A stretch of DNA of 64,000 nucleotides from Engraulis encrasicolus (lineage: Eukaryota; Chordata; Actinopteri; Clupeiformes; Engraulidae), in the NCBI RefSeq assembly GCF_034702125.1, contig NC_085866.1, forward strand, positions 17,733,815-17,797,814, written 5' to 3'. Below are positions 51,014 through 64,000 of this stretch, in pieces. The first letter of the stretch is position 1, and each line of letters starts with the position of its first letter. Both the position numbers and the translations under genes were made by a program. A model generated the notes under the pieces. That model made no database searches. It worked only from the letters and a program-made list of their open reading frames with translations, and was not told the DNA's origin.

Positions 51014-51983
51014 ACACTGACCCTACTTAGCATATGCACTTCCTTTTTGAAGTTTCCTGGGCACTTGGTAAGTGTTGTGTATACTATGATTATGTCCTTG
51101 ATTGTAAGTCGCTTTGGATAAAAGTACCAAATGTAACTTACACTTTGTGCAGAATTATTAGGCAAACTGATTTTTGTCCATTATAGTCTATTTTATCCAT
51201 AAGTGTTTTCAGCAAATAGTTAACTGCGGGTCCACCTGCACAAAGAGGCTACGATGTAAGTGGAACTATCATGGCATCATAGAGGACACAGCAACTGAAA
51301 TTCGGAGGTAGCATTAATAGTGTCAGTGCCTGAAATCAAAACAATATGTTTGGAAAATACTTTACAGCCTATAATTAGGCATAGTTAAACAATACACATC
51401 ATCATCAATCATAATTTGTGTGCCCTACTTCATGAAAGGGAAAATTCCAAGGCATCTACAAGCACAACCAATAAAGAGGCACTGGTGACCTGAGACTGAG
51501 ACACTGACCCTACTTAGCATATGCACTTCCTTTTTTAAGTTTCCTGGGCACTTGGTAAGTGTTGTGTATACTATGATTATGTCCTTGATTGTAAGTCGCT
51601 TTGGATAAAAGTACCAAATGTAACTTACACTTTGTGCAGAATTATTAGGCAAACTGATTTTTGTCCATTATAGTCTATTTTATCCATAAGTGTTTTCAGC
51701 AAATAGTTAACTGCGGGTCCACCTGCACAAAGAGGCTACGATGTAAGTGGAACTATCATGGCATCATAGAGGACACAGCAACTGAAATTCGGAGGTAGCA
51801 TTAATAGTGTCAGTGCCTGAAATCAAAACAATATGTTTGGAAAATACTTTACAGCCTATAATTAGGCATAGTTAAACAATACACATCATCATCAATCATA
51901 ATTTGTGTGCCCTACTTCATGAAAGGGAAAATTCCAAGGCATCTACAAGCACAACCAATAAAGAGGCACTGGTGACCTGAGAC
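51014..51983. repeat. Tandem duplication of a 487-bp unit
   Basis: Copy 1 (51014-51500) and copy 2 (51501-51983) are almost identical; I saw one difference (CTTTTTGAAG against CTTTTTTAAG). Each contains 'gtaagtcgctttggataaaa', a fish SINE/LINE tail, and 'gtgcagaattattaggcaa', a transposon-like terminus. Confidence 0.93.
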
Positions 51984-52572
51984 AAGGTGTTCATGAAAAG
52001 CAAAAAAGGTGACGTACAGTTGGAAGGCCATAGTGCTGAAAAAAACCTTGAATCATGAGTCTCTGCACCTTCATGACAAGTAAGGAAAGACAATGCAGAA
52101 AAGGGGGAAACTGGCATAGACTTGGAACGTCACAGTTGTAAGGGTCGGCTATAATAAAAGGCAGTGAGGGGATTTGTGGAGATGTTGATGGGCATTGTTT
52201 TTAATAACAGCAGGGTAGCATGTAATCTTAGGAGTTATTACAATAATGTTCGGGAATGAGCCATAGAGCTAAGATCATTCGTAAAATCAATCATTTACAT
52301 TGCACTAAAGCCCAAGATTCGTCATTATTGGGAAACGCACCCCTGTGCTTTGACCCAATGTTGAAACCATGGGCTACTAAGAATTATCTGTTATTGTCCA
52401 TCAAAGAAAGCAATCCTCAGTGTTTTTGTCTTTACCATGTAAATACGAAGGGATAAGCTCAACACCAACATATGACCAAAAATAGATGATGCTGTGTGAA
52501 ATGGCCATTGAGTGGGATGGACGGCCCATCACTAGGGTTGTGGGTGTGTTCTGACTGTTGTACCAAAAAGCC

Positions 52573-52791
52573 TGGCTCTTTGGTGTAGCGGTCTGATCCC
52601 AAATTTGGTACCCCCGAAGGTCTGAGTTCAAGTCCCAGCGGTGCAACTCTGCTAAGGGACCACAATGGAAATAAGTCTTCAGACTTCTTTGTGTACATAA
52701 CTGTCTATTTATCCCTTTCAATGTATGGTTATTGTTGCTGTACAATGTTTTTACATCTAATAGACTAAATAAATTCAATTCAATTCAATTC
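52573..52791 (+). mobile_element. tRNA-derived SINE
   Basis: The head CTTTGGTGTAGCGGTCTGAT and the B-box-like GAGTTCAAGTCCC precede a short body. The 3' tail is (AATTC)n after TAAATAA. The anticodon region does not form a convincing tRNA. Confidence 0.72.
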
Positions 52792-53223
52792 TCACCTTCA
52801 CTACATTCAGCTATTCAGTGAAACCTTCTGCTGGTCTCCCCATTCCACTGGCCTCTTACATACTAGGGCCGGCAAAGCTTGCTCTTATGCTACTTAATTA
52901 CAGTATTCAGACAAAGGCCTCTGACTTCAGACCTTTGCATGTGCACACATATGACAAAGCACTGATGATGTCAAACTATGTCACATAGGGTCTGAATCGC
53001 TTCAGGAAGTCATGTGAAGAAAAGATGTAATTCCTTAATACCTACCCCCCCCCCCCCACACACACACACATACACAGCCCCTTTGAACCCTGTGACCACA
53101 ACCCACTCCAAACCCATTAACACCCCAATCCTGTAACCGAGGGCAGATCAGCCAAATACTTCCTGACAGAGATGACAACGCTTGCTTAGAAAGGAGTTAC
53201 AGTAATGAATATAGTCCACCTAT

Positions 53224-53341
<118 letters not shown>

Positions 53342-53612
53342 TCACACAGTTGGAAAACATACACAAGACACAGACACAGACAGACACAAAGGCACAGGTA
53401 CAGACAAAGACACACATACACACAGGCTGGTACACACAAACACACGTGCGCTTCTTGAATGGATGTAGCAAAAAATGATATACACACACACCACACTCTC
53501 AAACAGCTATTGAAACCACATGTGCAGACTTAAAACAAACAAAAAATCCCACAAAACAGCTTTGGTCTGACCATATGAATACATTTGAGAGCGCACCACT
53601 GCACCTGTATAC

Positions 53613-53635
53613 AGTGTGTGTGTGTGCGTGTGCGT

Positions 53636-53685
<50 letters not shown>
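53613..53685. repeat. (GT)n microsatellite with GC interruptions
   Basis: About 36 units. Confidence 0.93.
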
Positions 53686-53686
<1 letters not shown>

Positions 53687-53699
53687 GTGTGTTTCGATA

Positions 53700-55699
53700 C
53701 CCAAGCTCAGCACTATTGTTGAGATGAGAGAGCTGGTAGCGTTGAGAGGAAAGTGCACAATAGGAGGTCAGATCAAAGTTGTGTGGTAAGTGTTGGGAGG
53801 GAAAGCGCCGGGAGCAGGGAGTTTGCAGAGGAGACAGGGAAGGGGCACCTGCCAGATGGGTAAATCACCCATAGACATCTTGTCCTCCCAGGTCTCCTAA
53901 CCAAATACGCACAGCACAGTTACATGACAAGTAGACATTACAAGTACAACTCTCATGTACGTAAACGCCATGCTTGTAAGAAATATGTATTGGTATTTGT
54001 TTTTGAATTGTTGGAAAAACCCACATCTTTCTTTTTGGCCAGACTCCGCACCTTGAAATATTTGATGACTAGCCTACAATGCCCTGATAATTACAGAACT
54101 TTCTGAACCTACAGTCAAAATATGATTCTTGGTCATAGAAAATGTAAAGGAATCGTTTTACATTCGAAGTCAGTAGCCGAAGTATTGAATTCAAAATACA
54201 CAAGCATTACATCAAGAGAGAGAGAGAACCATTAGGCCTATGCTCCTTCTTATGTTTGGTTTAATAGCCTAGGCCTGCTAAAGTCATTTATTTTAATTAA
54301 CTTATTAATTAAAGTATTAATTTTAATAATTAATTAGGGTAATTGTGGGCGCAGATCAAATCACAAAATACCCGCGGTTTGGGAAACATGTTTCCAAATA
54401 AAGACACTGTTAAAACTTCAAATGCAAAGTTATGCAGTATCATTTCATAAAGAACCTTCCTAAAACAAGGCGACGCATTCCTTTGGGAGGCCCAATACCG
54501 CGCACCAAGGAGCTGCGCATCATCAAAAGATATCCCTTCAGTAACTTATTTCCATGCATCCATTAGGGTAATCATTTTGCCAGTGAGCTGGTCATAGTGT
54601 TGGCACTCCTGAGAACATAACGTTCATTAGTCAGTGCAGTGCAGTCCTGAGGCGAGGGGAAACAAGGGGAAGACTGCTGAGACGCCTAAAAACCTAACAC
54701 CAGAATTTCCTGTTCGTGGCATGTTATATGGTGAATCGCATGTCCTTGGCTACCGAATAAGGTGTCGCCAATTCTACCAGAGTAGCCTATTCGTACACAA
54801 ATAAGACAATTAGTTCTATGGCAACTCCTTGTCATACCGCCTACTATGGCAAATCAGAACTGAAATCAAACTGAGGTTCACTGCCCCGTCTTACCCATTG
54901 AACTTCAAACCAGCAGGGCTGCCATAACAAGCATATTGCAAACTTATTTGTCAGGCGTGCTCTACATATTATAATGACAAATTGAGTCTTCTCAGTAGTC
55001 TTAAACGTTTCCTTTTGAACATGCGCTTGCTTGTGGCATAGCATGTTGCGATTTATTTTGCAACGGAGAGAGCGCACGCGAAATGCATGCTCAAATCACG
55101 CCTTGTTCAAGTTCACCAAACAGCTTTGCACGTGAGCACGCAATTTCAACCAGTTGTGTTCGGCTCATAGTCCTCTTCATTCAAGAACTGACTAAAATGA
55201 ACATCACCACAGTAATGTAGATTAACCTCATCTCGTTCACTCACAGTCACAACTGGGCAACGTCTCCGCGTGTCCAGTTTGCAAAAAATGTGATTAAGAC
55301 AATACACGGCACTACAGATTTTTAAGAAATAGCCCATCCACTCTAATTCACTGAGAATTCGGAACCCGTCAATAGTTAGAGATGGATCTCTCGAGGCATC
55401 TCCCCATAACACGTACCTTACATAATCCTCAGATTCCACGACCTTTTCCTGCAAATTTACAAGTTTGTCTTCTCCAAATCACCTATCCATCTTACTGTAA
55501 AATGACACTGGTTTGCCCCGAAACAACTTTTGCTTATAAAACATGTGGGGAATTAATGTTATTGGTTAAACATACAGCAGGATATCACTGTAGTGTAGGT
55601 TTATGGTAACTTGCTCGCTGCCATGCTGGTTAAACTCAGCGAATAACCATAGCGAGTACAGTAGCTAAACTGGTCTATCAAGAAAACTGAAGAATTTAC
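53700..55699. other. dnmt3b intron 1, 5' part
   Basis: No exon with recognisable homology. A 102-codon minus-strand frame (55454-55146) has no family features and is treated as chance. Confidence 0.4.
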
Positions 55700-55760
55700 C
55701 TGTTGCTGCAGTCGTCGTCTTATTGGGAAAAAAGTTCAGGATTGATTGGTCCCTCCTGCT
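55700..55760 (-). promoter_or_regulatory. dnmt3b: Putative dnmt3b promoter and non-coding exon 1
   Basis: A donor (CAACAG followed by GTAAAT) at 55700/55699 could end a 5' UTR exon. Two CCAAT boxes on the minus strand lie at 55726-55722 and 55749-55745. Read in the frame of exon 2 this exon has a TGA and no ATG, consistent with translation starting in exon 2. The exact transcription start cannot be seen. Confidence 0.45.
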
Positions 55761-57614
55761 TTTTGAGCAATTGCCAAGGTGTCACGTCTTGTTACTATCA
55801 ACTTATCCTTTCTTCCGTGCGCTTTTGTACCTCGAGGCTGAATATGTAAATGGTGTGTAGATTCTTTGGAACTCCACTCTCTTTGCCTCACTTGTCAGGC
55901 GTGACTTTTCCCGGGTCTCGAATCGCACTCTTCTCGAATAAAACTATATTTACCTTTATCATGAACCTTTCACGTGAAATTGTGAACATTGAGCATGCCC
56001 CTCATGTGGCTCATGTACCAACTGTACCATTCATGTTACATAGCAGTGTTGCACCATTGGCAGCGCGTCATTGCTTTCAATATATGTGATATCAGAGGTA
56101 AAGCACAATTCCCTGTTGCCTACTACAGATGGTTCTACTGTAAACAGATGATGGGTGCCATCAAAAGTGCCCTTCGACCCTTGGTTAGATTAACACATCT
56201 CATTGAACTCTGAGAAGTCTGGCAGCAGTGCTGGTACTGCCAATTGCATATATAGTAGGTCTATAGTCATTTGAATTGTCATTGTCAATAAACTTTATTT
56301 TAAATAAAATTGCCACTGCTTTCTTTTCTTTTTTTAAACTTTTACATTGTGCTTAAAAATATACTGTTATTCTGGGAATTGTTCATAGTCCATGGGGCAA
56401 TGGAAGGTTAGGTGACTTGCTCAAGGGCCCTTTAGCCTATAATAGGGCTCAAACCTGCAACCCTCAGATCACTACTCTCTTACCTTGGGGCCACAACTGT
56501 CCCCTCAAGTTTACCTACAACAGAGCTCACCAAAGCAATATGTCAAAATGAAGTCACTTTGAAATATTATGTTCAAAACTGCACTTGCTACGTTTACACT
56601 GATTTTAACAGCCTGCTTTCACACTTCCATAAGGGGAAGAACAATTTCAACAATCACCACACTAGCTTACTGAAGTATAAGCTTTAACATGTAAACACAA
56701 TATGTTGACACAATAGATGCATAATAAATAGGTTATACTGCACTTTGGGGCATTGTACTGAGTGATGCAATGCTTTGGAGACACAAATAGGCCTACTGCA
56801 AAATTCCAGTTATTAAAGGCTACAGCATTTTTCCCACAAGGGTATTACCACACAACCTGGTATAGTGAGCAAGAGGCCTACTTCCAGGGTGTGACCACAG
56901 ATCAAGACATTGTTTTGCGAAAAGATACATTGTCAATTTATTGTCATTTGTCACATTGCCATTTGTCAAATTAAAGACATGTTAAAATTGGTGACCAACT
57001 GGTAGTTTATGTGCTTTCATACATAGAGATGTGTCATTTAAACTCATGGGGGGAAACCCTCAGAATATGGTTGAGTCTAGTACTGCAACTGCAAAATGTG
57101 CATGACTGCAGTGCAGAGCATGCAATGATTTGTAGGGGGAATAGGCTACTGCAAAATATTGCATTTTAATATAGTAGGTGTATGCAGTGTTTTGAATAGG
57201 AATGCATTGCAATGCAATAAAAAAAATCAACAAGCGCGGAACTGTTGAGACTTCAAGGAACTACAAGCATTTAGGCCAAAAGATAAATGGCACAGAGCAA
57301 TCCAACTAGATATGTCCTTTAGAGGAGTAGGCCTAGCCTATTTTGTTCCTAATGCAAGTAATTTCCACATATTCGTGTGCATGTTCAGGTTGTGCAAATA
57401 ATTGGAATGGTAGTTGCGCAGACAAAAATAGCTTAGATAAATGATGTTACTAACGTGATAGATTAAATAAATAAATAAATGACCCACGTCGGAGTGGCGA
57501 AAGTGCGAATGCGAAACCAAAGGATATATTTCCATTGACGAACCGGAAATGTCTGTGGAGATGCTTGCTAAATTGTAACAGATCATAACCCGCTTGTAAC
57601 CGAGTTGTGACAGA
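55761..57614. other. Spacer between dnmt3b and commd7
   Basis: This is the divergent intergenic region. It holds a SINE-like fragment (56401-56505). An ETS-type site ACCGGAA lies at 57542-57548, about 67 nt upstream of the commd7 ATG. Confidence 0.45.
56401..56505 (-). mobile_element. tRNA-SINE fragment
   Basis: On the minus strand: GGTTGCAGGTTTGAGCCC (B-box-like), then GGGCCCTTGAGCAAGTCACC, the conserved fish SINE core. Confidence 0.55.
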
Positions 57615-57698
57615 ATGTTACATTTACAGTTCACAACCGAAACATTGCCTGAAGCGGTGGTCATCGACTTTCAGAATTTGAACAAATTCAGCGAACAG
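57615..57698 (+). CDS. commd7: commd7 exon 1
   Basis: ATG 57615-57617, 28 codons ending NLNKFSEQ; donor GTAAAT. Confidence 0.88.
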
Positions 57699-60600
57699 GT
57701 AAATGCAACCTATTTCCTACACCCTGTTTAGCTTTATGACAAGGATATGTTTGTTAGTGCAAATCTGTTGTTGTTGTGTTGGGCTACTATTATCACGTAT
57801 CTAGTTCTACTCCAAAAAGTCAACATTCATTCTGTTGGGGAAGAGTATCGGCTGCATATGCCCTAAATATTTTTTTTAAAAGAAATGGACCTGTTTTCAT
57901 GGCCTTTGGAAATGCGACCACCAAGTGCTATTAAACCTCATATGAAAACCTTCCCAGTGCAATGATGGGTATGCAATGTATGTAGGGGTCTCCCTAATTG
58001 TAGCCTAATAATAATGGCCTACAAGGTTTACCCAGTCATTAGTTTTGGCTACAGCGATGTGTCACAGCTCTAGACGTAGTATGCTAATTCGACGGTCACA
58101 TGCCAGTCACACGAGCCATACCGACGACCCAGGCTGCTTTTTGTATTTTCGTAATATCCTTTAGCTTTGAATGTTACTTTGAATGTAAAATGTTTGAGGA
58201 GTAAAATGCTAGGCCCACTAATGTAATTTGTTAAGTTGTTGAAGTTGTAAAGAGATCCATATCTAATAGGCCTAGCCTATTTAGTAGGCTATTCAGATGC
58301 CCTGGGGCAGGCTGCCTACTTTGTTGAAGGTTGTAGTGGGCTAGAACTAACTTTCTAGCCAGTAACTTTCTATCCAGTTCAGTATCTCACTCTAGCAAAT
58401 TAGGGATTAACTCCAATGAGCCCCACGCGCATTAATTTACAACTCTGCAATGTCCACGAGATGTCTCAAGAGATGTCTATAGCAGGACCTTTCTTTGCAA
58501 GGTGGGATGAACATTCAGGCTTCACAATCAGAAGTTGTGATGTAAACAAATACACAAAAGTGGGTCTCAAATGGGAGCGAATAACAATGCAGCTTGTCAT
58601 TCTGTCGTTAAATTCAGGTTAATCAATGCTGTTAATCATTCATGTCATGCACATTGGTTTTATTGGGTGCACAATACACAACACCTTGCTGTTAAGCAGA
58701 ATATATTTAAATGTTATCTTCAACTTGTAGACTACGCTTACATTCCTTACAGGTTGAGAACAGTCTATAGCTAACACTTGAAATTCCCATTTTGTTTTCT
58801 TTCTACAGCAGTTTGCCCGGCTGACGGAAATACTGTATCAGTTTATGCTGGAGCCAAAACAGGTAAACCATGGCCATGAGTATGTTATTGCATTATGCAT
58901 AGTAGGCGGGTAAGTAATGGACATAATAGGCAGTCATGGGCAAGTGGCTAGGATGCAGGACCTGTAGCCCTGTAGGGCTTGTCAGCTCTATGTTCCCACA
59001 GCCCGATTGGTCCCAAGGCCCATTGGTCCCACAGTGTATTCCTGCTGCTCCATGTTCCCACATTTTTAAGAAATCGTCCAAATATAGGCCCTATGTTCCA
59101 CAACTCCATGTTCCCACATTTCTGAGTAAACTGAGAGAACGTGTCTTTTCTCCCGGGCCTAAAAAAAAAAAATGTTTAAAATATTAGTGGTGTGGGACCA
59201 ATGGGCTGTGGGAACATAGACACGCTCCACCTGAGGGTAGCCAGTTCAATTCCCGATGTTGCCAGTTAGGTAGGGGAGTGATTAAACAGTGCAATCATTT
59301 AAGTAATACAGGTAGATGACCGCAAGCAAGTCATTGAACTGCAAAAAAGCAAAACAAAAGCACTACTGGTTGTGGTTTCACAGTCTTTTGTTTTTTGTAA
59401 GCACTACTCCAAATGCTTAGATGATGCCCATGGGTGGGGGAGTCATAACAGTTATCTGAATTAGTTTAAGTAGTAGATTTTAACTAGTAAATGGTCACTG
59501 TTAGAAGTCACATTCTACATGTTAATTATCCTGAACATTCCTGAAAGGTTTTTTATGTACAGTGAATGAGAGAATCTGTCCTTCTTGCAGCCTCCATTAC
59601 AGAACTGTTTTTTTTTTTTCAATTAATTTGAAATGTGTTTGTGAACAGACGGAGAGGTTCCTCACACAGCTGAATGAGTTTGCTGGCCAGAATGGCATGA
59701 GCGCTGGTCCCCTGAGGACCCTGGTGAAGAGCATCCTCCTCCTGCCTCATGGTAAGGACCTCAGACATACGGTACATTCTCCAACTGACATGATACACAA
59801 AATTAACCTCTCATACTGTCACATGACTGTGTAACTGTGCGTGTGCACCAGAAATGACTCTGAAATCACTATGAATTTGCTTTGTTTACTCTGGACATGA
59901 CATTGACATTTTTGATTTAGCTAATCAGGACTCTGGCTTGTCAGCCTGGGACATTCGAAGATATGTCAAAAAAAAGTGAATAAAGAAGCACTCATCAGAT
60001 TTCATTTTTCATTTTTAATCACCTCACATCACAGACGTTTCGGGCTTACACCCTTCTTCAGTGTGAAATAAGTAATCTGATGAGTGCTTTTCTATTCACT
60101 TTCTTTTGAGATTTGAGTTCATTCATTGACGAAGTTTAGCACACAGTGTAAAGTATAAGAAGACAAGGTGTTGAGCGCGCTTCCTGATCCTTCTACATTC
60201 GAAGATATGAACATTCCAATTGGTTTTCGCCGAACCACATCATAGCATTACCCTAATATTGACTTTTAACCGCTGAAATTCGCTCTTTTCGCTTTATTCA
60301 CCGACCCTCCATAGAGAAATAAGGACTTCCGTCGCTCCGGTACCGTAGGCCGCTTTTGGTGAACAAGCACAGTAAGGAGGTTTCAGTGTCCTCACCGTGT
60401 GATCTACTTGTACAGTCTTACTTTTGTGCTTGAAAATCAACTGCTTTCTGGTTTGTTGGCTCCGTGCTTTCATGTGTTGTCTAACCACTGTTGCTGCCGA
60501 TAGACTCATCACACAGACGCAGGACGCAGGCTCTCATAAGTGTGTCCAATAGTACTGTTTTCAAGTTGAGCAGAACGGTCCGGGTGCCCATTACCAGTTA

Positions 60601-61639
60601 CTGTACGTTTGGAAGCTGCGAACCACCCACGTTCGTACCGGGCTCTGAACCTTTCTGTATGTAACCATGTTACCTGGATGAAGTATGAAGTATTTTGTCA
60701 GTTCGTGTCCAGTTCCAGAACATTTGAAGTATGAAAATGACAGCCGGTTCGAGATTAGGTGCGAGAATGGGCCTGGTTCTGTCTCGGCCTGAACGGACCT
60801 TAGGAGGTAATTGGGGCCTTCTCAGAACAGACTAGACACTGATTCCCTGCTCTTTTTTTATTTAGGTGCCCTCAAGAAAAATCTTACTGCTGACCAAGTA
60901 AAAGAAGACCTTCTCAATCTTGGTATTTCACATTTTCATCTTTGTTATTATTCTGAAAAGCTGGCATCGGGTGGTGCCTGAGCAATGGTGATGAACATGT
61001 ACTCCATGGAAACTGGGTAAACTGCTGGAAGTGGGTTTAACGACTTTCCTGAGTATACTGACTCAAACCCAGTGGTAAACATTCTAATAGAGGGATCCTA
61101 CTTTAAACCTCTTGTCCTTCTATTACAGGTTTACCAATTTGAAAAAAAGACTATTGATTTAAGGGGTTACAAGCCCATTTCACATAAACATTTCTAGACC
61201 CTTTGCCTTGAATGAAGGAATGAAGCAAAATATTCCATATTTGCATGTTTTTCCCCTTGTAGGAGTTGATGAAGACAAAGCAACACATTTTTCAAACCAG
61301 GTATTGTCTGACATTTTTATGCTGACTGATTGACTGTTGTGTTGGTAATGCTATCCAGAGATGTTTTACAGTCTTTGTATTTGGCCTCCATCTTTTTGCA
61401 GTGGAAAGCCAATTACGCTGGGATCTCCCGAGTGGCTGTTGTACAGACTTTAATGGTTAATCAGCTAGTGGACATGGAATGGAAGTTTGGGGGTTTGTAC
61501 AAATTATCAACAAGGTCAAATTGTGCTTCAGCTATAGAATAACAGTGGTGCAGAAGGGAAACTGAATGATGTCTTCATTTTGTTTCCAGTGACTGTAGGG
61601 ACAAGTGAGATTCAAAAGACCGGGAATATCTTTCTACAG
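57615..61639 (+). CDS. commd7: COMM domain-containing protein 7, first seven exons (3' end off the window)
   Basis: COMMD proteins assemble in the Commander complex, which recycles endosomal cargo, and some modulate NF-kappaB. Seven exons join in phase to 159 codons (human COMMD7: 200). The product starts MLHLQFTTETLPEAV. It continues FARLTEILYQFMLEPKQ, TERFLTQLNEFAGQNG, LRTLVKSILLLPHG, ALKKNLTADQVKEDL, then WKANYAGISRVAVVQTL, MVNQLVDMEWKFG and VTVGTSEIQKTGNIFLQ, collinear with human COMMD7. VNQLVDMEWKFGV opens the COMM domain. The missing ~40 residues lie past 64000, after an intron holding a hAT element and a Tc1 element. The gene is divergent from dnmt3b, as in human. The first in-frame ATG was chosen as start. 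Confidence 0.95.
58809..58862 (+). CDS. commd7: commd7 exon 2
   Basis: 18 codons, QFARLTEILYQFMLEPKQ. The acceptor is a tandem CAGCAG; the upstream one keeps the family's QQF spacing. Confidence 0.9.
58936..59285 (+). mobile_element. tRNA-like SINE interrupted by a foldback element
   Basis: A SINE-like head 'gggcaagtggctaggatgc' is cut after CTGTAGCC and resumes at 'ggtagccagttcaattcccg'. The insert (about 58977-59220) has inverted ends: CTATGTTCCCACAGCCC near 58990 and GGGCTGTGGGAACATAG near 59218. Confidence 0.55.
59649..59751 (+). CDS. commd7: commd7 exon 3
   Basis: TERFLTQLNEFAGQNGMS, then AGPLRTLVKSILLLPH; donor GTAAGG, ends in phase 1. Confidence 0.94.
59966..60115. mobile_element. 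Foldback element with a hammerhead-like core
   Basis: The arms GTGAATAAAGAAGCACTCAT and its imperfect complement (60072-60107) flank a minus-strand core CTGAAGAAGGGTG..AGCCCGAAACGTC (60061-60036). Confidence 0.6.
60866..60922 (+). CDS. commd7: commd7 exon 4
   Basis: ALKKNLTADQVKEDLLNL, phase 1 in and out; donor GTATTT. Confidence 0.9.
61263..61300 (+). CDS. commd7: commd7 exon 5 (38 nt)
   Basis: VDEDKATHFSNQ after completing a Gly codon; donor GTATTG. Confidence 0.88.
61402..61492 (+). CDS. commd7: commd7 exon 6
   Basis: WKANYAGISRVAVVQTLMV then NQLVDMEWKFG. The donor must be GTTTGT after GGGG (weak), because only this keeps phase with exon 7. Confidence 0.88.
61590..61639 (+). CDS. commd7: commd7 exon 7
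   Basis: VTVGTSEIQKTGNIFLQ; donor GTAAGG. The next exon is beyond the right edge. Confidence 0.9.
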
Positions 61640-61765
61640 GTAAGGGCATATGTTTTTACCCCTCCGATTTTTGCAAGTGGTATGAAGCACATGCCCTCCA
61701 CCAGTACTACCCCATCAAGCAGAAAGAGCTCTTTTTTGCAGGACGTGTAATCCTGTAACCTAGAC

Positions 61766-62158
61766 CAGTGGTGCTCAAACTGTGGTACATGTACCACTGG
61801 TGGTACTTGAGACATCTCTGGTGGTACTTGGAAGAATTCATTTTTGTGCATTGATTTGAAGGCTGATCAAGTTGTTGCAGTCGAAAATTTCTCTTTGGTC
61901 TCACATTTTGTAATATTGAACAGTATGAATCTGAAAACATAATGCAGAATAATACTAGGCAAGCAAAATTTAAAAACAAGCATGCACTGAATGTGGCCGT
62001 AGCTGTTGATGCTGTTATGAACCTCTCCTGTATTGACTGGCAAAAGTGAATATGGAAGGCCTTTGCTGTGATATTCTAATGTTGGTTGTCAAGGTGGTAC
62101 TCGGAGAGCTCAATATTTTCTCGCGTGGTACTTAACACAAAAAGTTTGAGAGCCACTG
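61766..62158. mobile_element. Non-autonomous hAT-like element (393 bp)
   Basis: The ends CAGTGGTGCTCAAACT and AGTTTGAGAGCCACTG are flanked by a perfect 8-bp duplication ACCTAGAC (61758-61765 and 62159-62166). It lies in a commd7 intron. Confidence 0.92.
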
Positions 62159-62293
62159 ACCTAGACTATACTCTGACCTGACCATCCGTAAGCTCCAGTC
62201 ATTTTACATGTCCCTCCACGTTATGTTTGGGCTGGGTTTTCTTAGAGGACATTTCATATCATATTAGCAACCATTAGCAATTGGGTAAAATCA

Positions 62294-62516
62294 GAGGCAC
62301 ATTTCAAGCATCAATAGAGTTTCTCCTCTCTGATCAAATTTAAAGAGGAAGTTTAAACGTACACAGCCAACACGGGTATCTTCACTGTCAAGTCAAGTCA
62401 AGTCTGAGGCACATTTCAAGCATCAATAGAGTTTCCCTCTCTGATCAAATTTAAAGAGGAAGTTTAAACGTACACCGCCAACATGGGTATCTTCACTGTC
62501 AAGTCAAGTCAAGTCG
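62294..62516. repeat. Tandem duplication of a 112-bp unit
   Basis: Copies 62294-62405 and 62406-62516 share 'ggcacatttcaagcatcaat' and 'cttcactgtcaagtcaagtc' with a few differences. A (CAAGT)n GGCTTTATTGTCAATTTC LINE-type end follows. Confidence 0.88.
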
Positions 62517-62637
62517 GCTTTATTGTCAATTTCTTAACATGCACTGATCATACCAAGAATTTGAAACTGGGACTTTATTTTATTTCTTTTTTTAAAAATG
62601 TATCGACATTTAATACTATGTACTTACACTGTATATA

Positions 62638-64000
<1,363 letters not shown>

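Noticed and set aside
51014..51983. CRISPR-like or satellite array
   Set aside because: Only two long direct copies with no spacer pattern: a simple tandem duplication.
55146..55454. 102-codon minus-strand frame upstream of dnmt3b exon 2
   Set aside because: No recognisable domain, no splice logic linking it to dnmt3b, and frames of this length occur by chance elsewhere in the window.
57338..57664. 108-codon minus-strand frame antisense to commd7 exon 1
   Set aside because: It overlaps a well-supported exon on the other strand and has no features of its own.

Overview
The window looks like teleost fish nuclear DNA. The signs are long introns, very dense and long CA/GT microsatellites, fish-type Tc1 and hAT DNA transposons, tRNA-headed SINEs and LINE fragments, and three vertebrate genes whose exons can be read directly. 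I cannot name the species; frequent TAGGCCTA-like words and long CA tracts are compatible with a clupeid or another basal teleost, but that is only a guess.

Three genes are supported. (1) At the left edge, minus strand, three coding exons (3282-1137) encode an EB1-type calponin-homology (CH) domain; the gene runs off the left end. It is too diverged for the very conserved Mapre1 and sits just downstream of dnmt3b in the same orientation, so I infer it is the CH-bearing N-terminus of a second, tandem Dnmt3b-type gene. (2) The centre (about 55.7 kb down to about 11.4 kb, minus strand) is a complete de novo DNA methyltransferase gene of the DNMT3B type. Twenty-one coding exons join in phase to an 820-codon frame with PWWP, ADD and catalytic domains, preceded by a probable non-coding first exon. 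(3) On the right, plus strand, seven exons of commd7 (57615-61639) give the first 159 codons; the last part lies beyond the window. COMMD7, DNMT3B and MAPRE1 are also neighbours in human 20q11.21, with COMMD7 divergent from DNMT3B.

Layout: 1-4.8 kb, CH gene 5' half and promoter; 4.8-11.4 kb, intergenic with two LINE fragments; 11.4-13.4 kb, probable dnmt3b 3' UTR; 13.4-22.4 kb, catalytic exons; 23.8-26.4 kb, ADD exons; 27-41 kb, linker, PWWP and N-terminal exons; 41-49.8 kb and 49.9-55.7 kb, two large 5' introns; 55.8-57.6 kb, intergenic spacer; 57.6-64 kb, commd7, with a Tc1 element in its last visible intron.

The introns are crowded with short non-autonomous transposons. Ten hAT-like elements can be delimited to the base by terminal inverted repeats and 8-bp target duplications, several within 6-60 nt of splice sites. 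Five dispersed repeats share a small CTGAnGAA-hairpin-GAAA core resembling the hammerhead ribozymes of Penelope-like elements. No RNA genes, CRISPR arrays or prokaryotic-type systems were seen.
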